Assembly (NCBI GenBank): GCA_022264855.1
Contig: JABYQU010000004.1
Coordinates: 558,001-622,000 of the forward strand
Reading direction: 5' to 3'
Source of the DNA: Lenzites betulinus
Taxonomy: Eukaryota > Basidiomycota > Agaricomycetes > Polyporales > Polyporaceae
Length of the DNA stretch: 64,000 bases
The position numbers and the translations under genes are program-made. This document shows, piece by piece, positions 22,901 to 33,915 of this stretch (position 1 is the first letter of the stretch; each line of letters begins with the position of its first letter). The notes below the pieces were generated by a model. That model was not told where the DNA came from and did no database searches. It saw only the letters and a list, made by a program, of their open reading frames with translations.

Positions 22901-23327
22901 TGAATATGCAGCGCAAGACCTTCGAAGGAGCTTGGCCTCATGTTGCCCTACCCCTTCCCTGAAGCCCCACGTCCGGAAAGCAATCGGCAAGATCCTCAGC
23001 TCTACAGCCGTAGACCGTGCACGTCTGTTCATCAAAGCTTCGGATCTCGTCGACGGGGTCACCCAGTTGTCGATCTCCGACGCCGCCCCACGGCTCAACA
23101 AGGGCAAGGACATCGACGTGGTGAGCAAGGGCCTGCTCCTGCCACGGCAGCCGGGCAACATCTGCCTACGTTGCGGCGGGCGGTCGGAAGCGATCATCGA
23201 CGGTGGCCTCGGTACGGAGGGCTCTGTGCGGTGGCAATTCTGGCAGAAGGCGTGGCGGTGGCGATGTGTGTGTGGTGGGCAGTGGGTCCATGCTACGAAT
23301 GTGGGCTCGATGGACATGAACGTGTGA
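19956..23327 (+). CDS. MED16 (SIN4): Mediator complex tail subunit 16
   Basis: Subunit of the Mediator tail that relays activator signals to RNA polymerase II. Exon 1 ends QWNLGWWDFTHSLEG, spliced to PVQWGKSGVIYTGHEHQPLV, LGRHFPTSRQF, VVSVSSTDEWLFAYFPGRGT and GVGCLWRKGGQLDNWVV. Those blocks form the first blade of the N-terminal propeller. Later exons include EWELWGEECTISLCEVHVTY, LFLPTQ-like linkers, TLHNTFAIMEGDSNGLMEMW and AAWQLVGLSGWIIELVEKLF. Also seen are FLHLAHPYALSRLQTALEHV, and a C-terminus with a putative zinc site, NICLRCGGRS plus WRCVCGGQWVHATNV, ending at 23327. More than ten exons, some borders uncertain around 20420-20830 and 21000-21700. The start at 19956 is the first ATG in frame with the WWDF block. 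Confidence 0.82.
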
Positions 23328-23446
23328 TTATTGTCTATTGCGAGCATGATGAGTACGTAGAGCATGCGAGTATAGCGAGAGGGGGTAGTGGCGAATGGAT
23401 ACCGACGGGCATTATATGTGTATACAGTAATAATCTCGCCCTCGGG

Positions 23447-24342
23447 CTATGCTGGTTTGGGCCCAGCAGAGTCGTCGGCGGCATGCTCCCTTTCCTGCCG
23501 CTCCCTCTCCAGAACCGCTATTCGCGCCAAAGCCTCGTCGCGCTGCTTCTTCAGCGTTTTCAGGTACTCCTCTTCCGAAAGCTTTCGGAACCCCACAATG
23601 CTTAGAAGGCGATCGAAGACCGATAGCCTCACTTCGTCCGGCCTTTCCAGCGGCGCTGGCAGTGGCTTGGGCGCAGGTGGCTCTTGGATCTTGCGTGTGA
23701 CATACTTGATCCTCGCGACACCGATCTCGTTGTGACCCAGCTGAAGGAGTGCGCAAAGGAGGCCTGCAGTACGTGCGCCCGCAAGTACTCTTCCATCTGT
23801 GGATGTGGGGGTAAATGTTATGTAGAACACGACGGGGACGAGCCATACTTCGCCATTTGTTAATGATCGCGCCAGTTAATGCGCCGCTAGTTGCGGAATC
23901 TAGAAGCTTGTGCATTCGCAGTTGTGACCACGAAGGTTGTTGAGGCATGCCGACAACACCAGAAGTATCTTGTGGATGGCCAGCATTTTGGAACCCGAGA
24001 TGGAGAAGAGGAGTAACGACGACCTCGCGGACGCCTATGGATCCTCGGTCGCATCGTAGTACTGGGCCAAGTAAAGGAAGACGGCGCACCAAAGAATACA
24101 GCTCCCGCAATCCCTCCATTAGCCCCGGCTGACAACGCCAGCTGTGTCGGATGGCGCGAACCGCGGTACAGGCTATGGAGCGCCGTGAAGGTGCCTGCCA
24201 CTACGGCTGTTCGGTGGGGTAGGATTAGCAACTCGTGCGAGGTTACAGCGAACTTGAGAACGAACTTGCATGTAATGGCAGCTCCTTTCGCAACGTTCAC
24301 CGGCGTTGCAGGGTCCATGGATAGCGTGGGCAACGGCCTCAA
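23447..24342 (-). CDS. Tim17/22-like mitochondrial membrane protein
   Basis: Small membrane protein. The start is MDPATPVNVAKGAAIT at 24318 (an in-frame ATG at 24342 adds eight residues). Hydrophobic Gly-rich segments follow: TAVVAGTFTALHSLYRG, then ALSAGANGGIAGAVFFG; after introns VREVVVTPLLHLG; HKLLDSATSGALTGAIINKW; then RVLAGARTAGLLCALLQLG. This pattern of three or four Gly/Ala helices, with REx(3)TP after the second, resembles the Tim17/Tim22 superfamily. The C-terminal half is soluble and charged, with a coiled-coil-like SEEEYLKTLKKQRDEALARI. It ends GPKPA-stop. Four exons. The specific member (import channel or another inner-membrane protein) cannot be decided. Convergent with MED16, 120 bp apart. 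Confidence 0.6.
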
Positions 24343-24581
24343 GTCGGCGTCGAGAGCAAGATGTACATGAGCGTCTGACGCTGCCTGACGGTGACATTTC
24401 CGCTTCGAGGGTGTAAACTTCTTTGACTAGCATTACGACCGTATTCAACAAGTGTGTAACAATTCGGCCATGAACACCACGATAAACAAACATCATAAGC
24501 TTGTATATGATACGCCTATGGACTCTGCGCCGAGTCATAGTAAACTAGCAGCAGTGTACTGCGCATCCACCCCCGAACCAA

Positions 24582-27500
24582 CTACATCTGATCCCGTACA
24601 AAGCCGAGCGTACCCAACGAAGCAGCAAGCAGCTCCAACAGTCGCTCGCTCTCTTTCCGCTGCGCCTCTGAGAGCGTCTCGAGGTCACGCTGCAGCTCGA
24701 CATTCTCTGCGAGGACGTCGCCGTGCATTCGGAGGAAAACATTCATGTACGTTTGTACCGCCTCGAAGTCACGATGCGAATGCAGCCTAGCCGTGAGCGC
24801 GGCAAGGAACATTTGTAGCGCGTCCAGAGTAACGAGCGAGCGCAGCTCGAGGTCCATGGCCGCAGGCGAAAGAGTCTTAGCGTAATTGAAGAACTCCTCA
24901 TCTGTCGATACATGGAAGTTAGTCCTTGCGATGGTGCGAGAATAAGTCAGCAGGGAGAAATGGGTCTCACAGTCGGATGATCCACTCTCGTGAGCCTCGG
25001 AGAGCTTCGTGGAGAAGACGCTCTCTGCTGATCCGGCCGCACGCTGGAGGCGCCGCGTGTCTTTTTTCTTGTCCTCGTCCGACCTCTTCTGCTCGAGCGA
25101 GAAGCGATGGTCGACCCCGGGTAGGCTGGGCAGGAAGAACGGCGCCTTCTCGGGTTGTTTTGGTGGCTCTTTTGGCTTGTTGCGTTGCTATAGATAGATA
25201 GTTTGAGGGGTAAATTACGTGAAGCAGCAGACGAAAATCGGGAGAAATAGACTGACTTGAATGACTTCAAGGTTGAGCAGTGTTTGCCACCGGGAGCGAG
25301 GGAGCAAAGTGAGGGTAACGAGGTCGCCGTCAAGTTGTGGCGGGGTAACAAATACATCTGTTGATTGGTCTTGCACGGTCAACGCCGATAGAGCTTCCAG
25401 TGCTGATAATCCATGATCAGCAAACAGCTGGCTTCATGAAAAATGTTAGTTACCTTCGTCCTCAGCAACACCTTGCATCGAAGGTAGAGCAACATCCACG
25501 ACGTCATCCTCAACGATGCTTTGAAATGAGACTTCCGAGTACTGTGCTCGATTTGCCCTGTATGACAACAAGTTAGGGATACGCTACCTTGACATGCTAT
25601 GGCAGCACAACATACCATAGATACACGCCGACGCTGTCGACGTGTGAGGTCGCCAAGAAGTCGTTTGTAGGGGAGAACGACACGCTTGTCGCGACGCTTG
25701 ATGTCCGGAACAAGTCGATTAGCCGACCGGTGGGTATATCGAACGTTCGGATGATCGAGTCCATCGAGGTTGTGACAAGCCATCTCGAGTCCGGCGAGAA
25801 CGTCTGCGGCAAATTGAGAATCTTCAGGAGATGAGGCAGGGTCATTGATAGACTGACCAAATCTAGCACGCGTCCGCGGAATCCACCAAGCTCTCGGACA
25901 ATCCGCCGCGTCTCGATATCGATTATACGTACTACCAAATCATCGCAGATAACGGCGAGGAGCCCACTATCCCGATGCAGCGTGATAGACACCGCCGCTG
26001 AGGGTAAGACAAGTGTGTTCTCCAGAGCAGCGGTGTGGAAGTCGAAGAACTACAAATGGGGATATCAGAAATAATCACGCACGCGCAAGGGGGAAAACTA
26101 TTACGTTGATTGTGCCATCTAGCGTACTTGCCACCAAGACCCTGTCTAAAGCATCGCTGGCCAGCCCTGTGATGTAACGTTCTTCCTTCTTCTTCCCGTT
26201 TGCAGCCGGACGAAAGCGACTTGAGACGTTGAGTGGACAGGGTCCTACGGAGAACGTTCGGCGAAGGAACCCAGATTGCATGTTATACATGCTGATGACC
26301 CCAGTGGACGACGCTGCAATGCCGAAGTTACCGCACGCAGTAACACATACGGCCTGACAAGGAGGTTAGCCTATAGCAGTCTTGACGACTTTCATATGCA
26401 GACCTTCACGGAGCCTACCAAGGCACCCTTCTTCTTGTCTCCTGCAATGGTGAAGATGTGTTTCCCAACACGCTTGTCCTTCATTGTCCACGTGCGTGCA
26501 ACGGCTTCATCCGTATGTGCGGTGAGGATATCATCCCAGTCCTTGGTTCGAGTGGGTGAATATGATAATGCAGAGATGGTTGGGAACTTCAGCGAAGCGA
26601 TGGGGATGGATAGGCTAGTTGCCTTTTTTGCAAGGGAGCCTGCGGGACGAAATTGGGTCCGAGCGCACATAATTAACATCTGAATCAAGCTTACCTTGGC
26701 TCAGTTCGAAGCTCCTCGAGTCGCGAACAACACTTGTACACCGCAGACTACGGTCGCGAGACGCCGTCAAAATCTGCTTGCCATCCTCGCCATAGTAGCG
26801 GATAAGGTGTGGTGGTGCGTGATGGCCCGAACGGAATTTTAGCAGCCTAGGGGCATCTGTGGGGGAGTCGAACAACCATTGCTGAAAACCGTCGCTCTTT
26901 TAGTAAGGCACTGACAGGAAAGCGATATAAACAACTGACCTTCACGCTGTTATCTTCCCCCGAACTGATCAATACAGGTTGACCCGGGACCCATTCCAAG
27001 GCCGTGACGGCGCCGTCATGTGCGCCACGCACAAGATGTAGAAGCCGACCACCAGAGTTGAGATCCCAGAGCGCGAGATGCCCCAGAGAAGATGCCGTTG
27101 CAAGTACCGGATGTCCGTCTTCAAGAACAATATAAATTGGGCCTCTTTACTTGCTGAGAATCAAGTGGGATAAGACGTACCGCTTCGGAATGACATTGCG
27201 CGGATCCCTCCATCCTGCATAACCATGCGCATGAGGCGCTCATCTGCCCGGATGTCGTAAACAGATATCTCCCCAGATGAGAAACCAATGCCAACGACGT
27301 CGATGGCGGGGGAGCGGGCCATTGCAGTGATGGCTGAAGAGGTGGTGTTCGACGGTGAGGTGAGGAGGGATGCCGCAGAGAACGTGTGGATTAAGGTTCT
27401 ACGAAATAAATATCAGATGTTAGAGTTAGGGAGGAAGTGTTCATGTCGCCGTACTGAGTTCTAGTATTCCACAACTGTAAACTTCCTTGGCTGCTCGCGA

Positions 27501-28243
27501 CGAGGACCTTGTTTAAATAGGTAGCAGGATGATGGATCATGATCGCGGTAAAGCCGGGCTCAAACCGAATGGTATCTTGCAACGCTGGATAACCTATTAA
27601 CGCGACTAGACCACGAGGGTACCAGCGGTAAGGTCCTCACCTCCGTTCTCGGTGTCCCATATGAGCATTCTACTACCATCTTCTGTGAGTGCGAGCAGTT
27701 GCTTCCCGAATATGAGGATGTGCGCTAGTACACTTTCAAGCGGGTTCGTTAACCTCTCGACCTAACGAAAGGTTGGGTAAGTGCGCATAATATCACAAAT
27801 AGCAGACTAACCTCCTTTCCGCGCAAATACTTGATTGCATACGGGCCTGAAGATATCCATACCGCGTCCCCATCCATAGCCATAGAGGCAATTGGCATGG
27901 GCGCATCGGGGCCTGATACGATTCGAAAGTTGAATGAGTATAATGCTTAATGCACTACGCAGAAATATAACTCGCCCACGAATAGGAGGCCCATCTTGCC
28001 ACCCTCCCACATCGCCCATGCCTTGCCCAAGCAAGTAACTAGGTGTATGCGAGGCCCCTCGGTTGCACCTTTATGCGAGCGGGTTTGGAGAACTAAGGGT
28101 ACATTGTTCGTGATAAGCCCGAGGGCACGGAAAGGAGCAAATAGCCGTGGCTCTTGGGCCGGCCCTTGAGTTGCAGCGTCCGTCCGAAGACGTTTTCTGG
28201 GAGGGGGACTGGAACGGGGATCGAGGTTGGCTCCCATAATCAA
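24582..28243 (-). CDS. UTP21: U3 snoRNP / SSU processome protein UTP21 (WDR36)
   Basis: Nucleolar tandem beta-propeller protein of the UTP-B module, needed for 18S rRNA maturation. It starts MGANLDPRSSPPPRKRLRTD, with the first propeller at LFAPFRALGLITNNVPLVLQ and AIKYLRGKEVERL. Further blades give EPGFTAIMIHHPATYLNKVL, LQLWNTRTQ, VVGIGFSSGEISVYDIRADE and FRSDGHPVLATASSLGHLAL. Then come WVPGQPVLISSGEDNSVKQW, DGKQILTASRDRSLR, FSPDSRWLVTTSMDSIIRTF and FSPTNDFLATSHVDSVGVYL. The UTP21-specific C-terminal domain closes it: PFFLPSLPGVDHRF, then MDLELRSLVTLDALQMFLAA, SHRDFEAVQTYMNVFLRMHG, and SLGTLGFVRDQM-stop. More than twelve exons. Domain content and order are diagnostic. Confidence 0.93.
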
Positions 28244-28377
28244 GGCGGCAGAGGGTGTATAACAAAAGCAGCAAATAAGAAGGCCCCCGTAATGCAGCCC
28301 AGCCCAAGGAGGATATTCGTGAGTTTCAGCTGCAGCAAGCCGTGGAGGAGCTCAGGCTGCAGTTGTGCTCAGAAACC

Positions 28378-29067
28378 CTACTGAACGCGATCGCGCTCAA
28401 GAATTTCCAGCACGTGATCGAAGTTGCTGAAACACGATAAGATAAGATCTTAGCTTAGGCGTTCTGGCGCCTGCGTACCTTGAAAGCTTGAAGTATGACC
28501 ACCATGAGCTCGGCCGACTTCCGACGCATATGTTGATGACATGCTGCAGTTGCATGTTCAATGACACCCTTAGCATCCGACGTGCGTATTATCTTACATT
28601 CAAGTGATCTTCATGCAGCAGGGTCAGTCCAAAAAATGCCCCAACGCGTTATGAGCTGTTCTGCGCATGCCCGGCTTCTGAAACTCTTCAAACAGACGTC
28701 TGCAAAGCGCACCGCAGGGGCATCAATCACTAGAGATGTCTTGGGTAGTCACAATTAAGTCAGCTACACCATCCGATGCTGTTATCCCCGAACATACCGC
28801 CACGTTGATGCGCTCTGAGGTCGACCACGCCCCAACAGAGCACCGTGCCCACCAGGGTCTCGAGAAACTTGTGCGAACAGCAATCCGCAGCAACACCACG
28901 TAAATTGTTCCGACTGACCCCCTATGTATCACGAAAGCTTAGCAGCAGAGTCTCTTACGGTAGTGATCGAGGCTTCCGCCACTGCAGAGGTCAAAGGTTC
29001 GTACGGCGTACACCTTAACAATGTTCACAATTTGGAGCTGATCATGAAAGATGTAATCTAGTCGCAT
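28378..29067 (-). CDS. unresolved minus-strand gene, possibly frame-disrupted
   Basis: Exon-like pieces lie on the minus strand. The last two are good: GVIEHATAACHQHMRRKSAE with LMVVILQAFK, then (after an intron of 69 bp, GTACGC to CAG) NFDHVLEILERDRVQ-stop. Upstream, after a TTTGCAG acceptor, the frame RLFEEFQKPGMRRTAHNALG runs into a stop within HFLD. The piece FGLTLLHEDHLN, which leads into the last exons, lies one base out of frame across a run of six T (28632-28637). A first exon may be MRLDYIFHDQLQIVNIVK from 29067. I do not recognise the family. Either a one-base homopolymer error or a true frameshift would explain the break. Confidence 0.4.
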
Positions 29068-29347
29068 GGTAACCGGCCTTAAGTGTGCGGCTGTGTGCGG
29101 GCATTGCAGGGCATCGCCCACTCCATCATGATACTCCTGGTGTCTGGCACAACACGGGCATCGGTGATTCACACCCTTTCCCACCGCCAAGTCCCTGGCG
29201 GGAGTGGTACAAATAGTGCGCTCGACTCACCAGAATGCCTCAGGAGCCCGGTCGCTCTTCACCCTCACGAACTTCGCGCTCAGTCGCCCTTGCTATTCTT
29301 GCTCTATTTTTACGACGCTCAATCCCTTTCCTTCATTACGAAACACC

Positions 29348-30215
29348 ATGCGTTTCTTCAGCTTTGCCATCGTCATTTCCTCCCTCGCGGTCTTCGTTGC
29401 GGCCGGGCCCCTCGCCAGCAAGCGCTCGTCCTTCACGCTTCAGAACGGCAAGGATGCGCAGAAGCTCAACGCCAAATTCTCATCGTTGAGCGCAAGCTCG
29501 AAGTGCACATCCGGCGAAAATGCGTGTATCCGTGGTGCCTTTGCCCAATGCGTCAACGGCAAATTTGTCACGACCCCTTGTGCTGGCGGTCTGACGTGCG
29601 TAGCGCTCCCGCTTGTCAACAGCCCCGGAACGAGGTATGTGCACGGCATGATATGTTGTACGGCAGTCAGACGCACATACTTATTTACGATGTAACAGCA
29701 TCACCTGTGATACCGAGAAAGATGCCGCTGACCGTATTGCTCGTACTGGGGCATCTGGCGGTCTGAAGGGTCGCGACATCGAGGCGTATGTGTATATTTA
29801 TATTTTGCTTTTTCCCAAGCTCACCTTTTCTTTTCGTAGTCGGGCTTCGTTCACCCTGCAGAACGGCAAGGATGCGCAGGCGTTGAACAAGAAGTTCCAG
29901 TCACTTAATGCAAACTCGTCATGTCAAGAGGGCGAGAACGCTTGCGTTAACGGCGGCTTTGCGCAATGTGTCGGGGGCAAGTTCGTGACCACTCCCTGCA
30001 ACACGGGCTTGACCTGCTTCGCATTGCCCCTGGTCCTGTCACCTGGTACCAGGTATGTCTCTCCTGCGCTGTCTGCAGAGATCTCTCGCTAATCGCCGCG
30101 TTAACTTTGTAGTTTGGTATGCGACACTCAGGCGGACGCCCAGGCTCGTATTGCTGCTACCGGCGCGGGCGGAATCTTTGGACGGTCTGAGGAGGAATTG
30201 GAGGCGTCTGCGTAG
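29348..30215 (+). CDS. secreted protein with two tandem CBM19-like cysteine domains
   Basis: Small secreted protein with a likely signal peptide (MRFFSFAIVISSLAVFVAAG, cleavage near residue 20). Two copies of one module of about 90 residues follow. Repeat 1 starts SFTLQNGKDAQKLNAKFSSL, with GENACIRGAFAQCVNGKFVT and LTCVALPLVNSPGTS. Repeat 2 starts SFTLQNGKDAQALNKKFQSL, with GENACVNGGFAQCVGGKFVT and LTCFALPLVLSPGTS. Each holds six cysteines in the same spacing. The C-E-N-A-C-x(6)-Q-C-x-x-G-K-F-V core resembles chitin-binding module family 19. Both repeats are interrupted by an intron at the same codon and phase (SPGT-S, donor GTATGT), and a third intron separates them. The pattern points to intragenic exon duplication. 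Role unknown; wall or chitin binding is inferred. Confidence 0.8.
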
Positions 30216-30782
30216 AGTAGCTCGCGTTCCCTTGTTCGTGAATTCACGTGAATGGCTTTAGTCCCCTCGTTCTACGGATGTGAGAATCGTGTTATTATGA
30301 CCGACTCATTGGGCACAAGGCCTTGTCAGTACACAGTAAGTACTCAGGTTTTCGGGAATCGAGTCGTACAGGGAGCGTCAGCGACTCAGGCAGTACTGTC
30401 GGGTAGACCCAAACGTGATAGAGCGATACGGCGTTAAACTATACATCATTTAGTACTCCATTCAAGACTGGCAGCGCTCCACGGGCGCCGGTGGCATCAG
30501 ACGGTGAATTTCGTTAACTGAGTGACATCCGCCGGCTCGAACTTAGCGCGAAAGTCGCAGCCATGTTTAGGGATGTTTACCAAAGGCTTTAGATCCTAAC
30601 AGAGACAAATAGACGATCTCGATCGAGTTCGAGGTAGCGCCCATCAGTCTGGTAACATGTGGCGCCTGCTGCTACTTACCAGCTATACGACGTAGTGCGA
30701 CGCTTGGCTCCCTCTCCAACACCTCCTTAGGCTACATCCTCTGTCCCTTCTCTCAGGCACTGTCTCTTCTAGGGTTTTCAAA
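30216..30782. other. intergenic, no gene seen
   Basis: Promoter side of the SRP receptor gene. A pyrimidine-rich stretch (CCTCTGTCCCTTCTCTC near 30740) directly precedes the start codon, as is common in fungal promoters of highly expressed genes. Confidence 0.4.
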
Positions 30783-31805
30783 ATGAGTGACGATTCCGCT
30801 GCTGCGTTCAAGCAGCCAGAGCCCGAGGTTATTGTGGGGCCGGCGGCACTAGGGCTCACCCCACAGGCAATGCTCGTTGCAGCACTAGTAGCAGCGGCAC
30901 TCCTGGTCGCTGGTGAGTTAATGAAGTGATCTGTTGGCGTTCAGGATCTGATATACTCGAAGCAACTGTACTATTCGCGCGAAAGAAGTCTGCGAAACGA
31001 GGGGACGCTGTAATACTTGTCGGATGTTCCGACGCGGGCAAGACTGCTATTCTATCCACGGTACGAATACTTCTCTTTCTCACAGTGCTCCTAGCTCTCA
31101 ACGCTATGTGTAGCTCGCATATCAACAAACTCTCTCTACGCATGCGTCCATGCAGACGAATGCTGCGCTTGTCCCGCTTCCCGCTAGCCACAAAACCGTG
31201 CGCATCATTGACGTACCGGGACACCCACGCATCCGCGACCAATTTCAAGAATACATGTCGGACGCGAAAGCAATTGCGTTCATAGTAGACGCCAGCACGG
31301 TTTCCCGCAATGGTGCAGCTGTCGCAGAGTATGTACCCCCCTCCCAACTTTTGTGTAGAAATTACGACTCACGCCGCTGTTACATAGACATTTGCATATG
31401 ATCATGCACGCGCTCACGTCGCTTCCTCCATCACGCGAAACTCCCTCCCTGGTTATTGTTGCCCACAAATGCGACCTTCTCAGGAGTACGGCGACCGCAT
31501 CGTCAGAGCAACTCGCCATCAACCGAGTGCGCACCATTCTCGAGCGAGAGCTCGAAAAGCGTCGAGTCTCCCACGTCAATGGCGTCGCCGTAGAAGGCCT
31601 CGGTGCTGAAGACGCAGAATCCGAGCTTGGCGGCTTGGAATGTTCGGGTACGGGGGAGTTCAAGTTCGCGGACTGGGAGGGTGGAGAGATAGGGTTCATT
31701 GGAACGTCTGTTGCCGTTGGCAGAGCCGCACCGATAGTCACTGAAAAGCAGCCAGAGGGCGATGACCTGATCTCGTTCCGGGAATGGCTGGAGGAGCTAA
31801 TTTGA
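30783..31805 (+). CDS. SRP102 (SRPRB): signal recognition particle receptor subunit beta
   Basis: ER-membrane GTPase that anchors the SRP receptor alpha subunit during co-translational targeting. It starts MSDDSAAAFKQPEPEVIVG, then a single membrane helix (MLVAALVAAALLVA, about residues 30-45). The GTPase domain follows: AVILVGCSDAGKTAILS (P-loop), a long switch region, TVRIIDVPGHPRIRDQF (G3, DxPGH), AIAFIVDASTVSRNGAAVAE, and SLVIVAHKCDLL (G4 variant HKCD). The C-terminus FREWLEELI-stop matches the family end (F-x-x-W-L). Four exons; introns at about 30914-30958, 31061-31113 and 31330-31387. Confidence 0.92.
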
Positions 31806-32682
31806 GAGTCTTCTTTGTCTCTATTATACTATACCATATCGTATACAACCTACGCTACGGGTCAGTTCGATGAAGGACTCTGTGCGGAGTGATGCCTTTG
31901 CAATATTTGCCCTATGTCACTGCGCAGACAGCCTGGCAGTCTCAGTCTGAGGCCCTCCGAGGCGCCAATATTAATATGGCTCTCGCTTGCAAAAGCGCCC
32001 GTGACAAACAGTACCAAGCAAAGATGCTATAAAAATGTCGCGGAGAAGACAGCGGGTTGCTTCACGCGGCCCCTTAGACAGTGCCTGTCCCTTCAAATTT
32101 ATCCACAGCGGACATGGCGATTCGGTTTTGCGGAGAGTAGGTCCTTTGGATGGCGAGGGTAAAAGAGCTTGCGCACCCATCTTCACGGATGCCGTGGTGT
32201 AGTGAGTGTCAGACCCTCCCCACATCTCCATCTTCTATAGTTATATAGCGTACCGTGCAGCGTATTCAGTTAAACATTACGGTGTCCCAGTCTTATGCCC
32301 CGTGTGATGCAGAACCCAACGAGATATCGAGGGACGATGCTCATCCGCCCATGATGGTATTTTTTGCAACATGTATGTACTCAGAGTGACCTCTTTGCTC
32401 AACGCATACAGCGTTGTGATTTCCTCTGGCTGCCACGCTCGACATACATCCCAACACGCAACTCTTGTCATGAGTGGAATCAAGGTGTACAAAAGTTCAT
32501 CATGATATGCAATGTCGAGTTCACCGCGTACGCGTTCTCGAGCAAGCGTACGTGAGAATGGGCGTCTATGTCCACGTCACTGAGCCCGCCTGGGCGGCAG
32601 GCGCCCGCACTCCTCAGCCTCAGCCACCTTCCACGCTCCTCCTCTTCGTTCCTTCTCTGTGCACCCCTTCGACGACTACACC
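31806..32682. other. intergenic, no gene seen
   Basis: An 877-bp stretch lies between SRPRB and SAR1. I see no convincing exon or RNA gene. The 100 bp before SAR1 is a long pyrimidine-rich tract (CTCCTCCTCTTCGTTCCTTC), probably its promoter/5' leader. Confidence 0.4.
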
Positions 32683-33587
32683 ATGTTCATTATCAACTGG
32701 TTCTGGGACGTTCTCGCACAGCTTGGTGCGTTTGTACCTGCACACATTCATCGTGGAACGCGCTGTTCGAACCATGCTTTCTAGGCCTTCTACACAAGAA
32801 CGCCAAAATCCTCTTCCTCGGGCTCGACAATGCTGGCAAGACGGTACGCTCTGACTACTTCGTTGCCCCATCTGCCCTCTCCTTACAATGATGGGACAAT
32901 AGACGCTCCTTCACATGCTGAAGAATGATCGTCTGGCCACTCTCCAACCCACTCTCCATCCCAGCAAGTATCATTCATTGTCCTTTCGCTGACTTCATTA
33001 ACATAATTTACAGCTTCGGAGGAGCTTGCCATTGGTAACGTGAAGTTCACCACCTACGACTTGGGCGGTCACATTCAAGGTGCGTCGTGCCCCACCCGTG
33101 ATACGAACGGGTACTCATAAACACATGTTCACCCAGCCCGCCGTCTTTGGCGTGATTACTTCCCCGAGGTCGACGGTATTGTCTTCCTCGTCGACAGCGC
33201 AGACTTCGAGCGATTCGCCGAGTCCAAGGCGGAATTGGATGCACTCCTCTCCATTGAGGAGCTCTCCAAGGTTCCGTTCATCATCCTTGGTAACAAGATT
33301 GATGCGCCTGGCGCAGTGAGCGAGGATGAGCTCCGGCATCACCTTGGCCTCTACCAGACCACTGGCAAGGTATGTTGCTTTGCTTCCTGCCCCAGAAGCA
33401 TGTTAACAAGCCTTTGCGGCACAGGGCAAGGTCCCCCTGAACGACATCCGCCCCATTGAGATCTTCATGTGCTCGGTTGTACAGCGGCAAGGGTACGGAG
33501 AGGGCTTCCGGTGGCTCTCACAATACGTATGTTGTCATACTATTCCTGGCGTGCGAACGCGTCCGCTCATGTCCCCTTTCAGATCTG
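32683..33587 (+). CDS. SAR1: SAR1, small GTPase that starts COPII vesicle budding
   Basis: Recruits the COPII coat at ER exit sites. The amphipathic N-terminal helix is [15 protein letters not shown], without an N-myristoylation glycine, as expected for Sar1. G motifs: [19 protein letters not shown] (P-loop, split by an intron), QPTLHPTSEEL (switch I Thr), [20 protein letters not shown] (switch II), [18 protein letters not shown], and [16 protein letters not shown]. The end is [10 protein letters not shown], with the final Ile codon and stop on a separate tiny exon (33582-33587). Seven exons in about 900 bp. All motifs are intact; length is about 189 residues. Confidence 0.97.
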
Positions 33588-33915
33588 AACGATGACAACG
33601 GCATATCACCCTCTCCCGGCTATCCTACTACCTGCAGTGTTTTGTCGCCGTAGACATACGTGTTCTGGACTAGTCTTGACTTCTCTGTCTCATTGTTGTG
33701 GAATGTTACTTTTGCCTTTTCTCCCTCATTATATATCGGTGACGGTCCAATGCAATGTCAGGCGAATGTGTGGCTTTTGTCAGTCAGGTTTTCGCAGGGT
33801 AAGATAGCAGTACTTATCCAAGTCGCAACCGCCGACGCCGGTCCGCATGTCATCGACGCCGGCGGCCGTATGGACTTGCCGGACCCAGCGCGCTAGGACG
33901 GCGCCCTTGTGCGTC

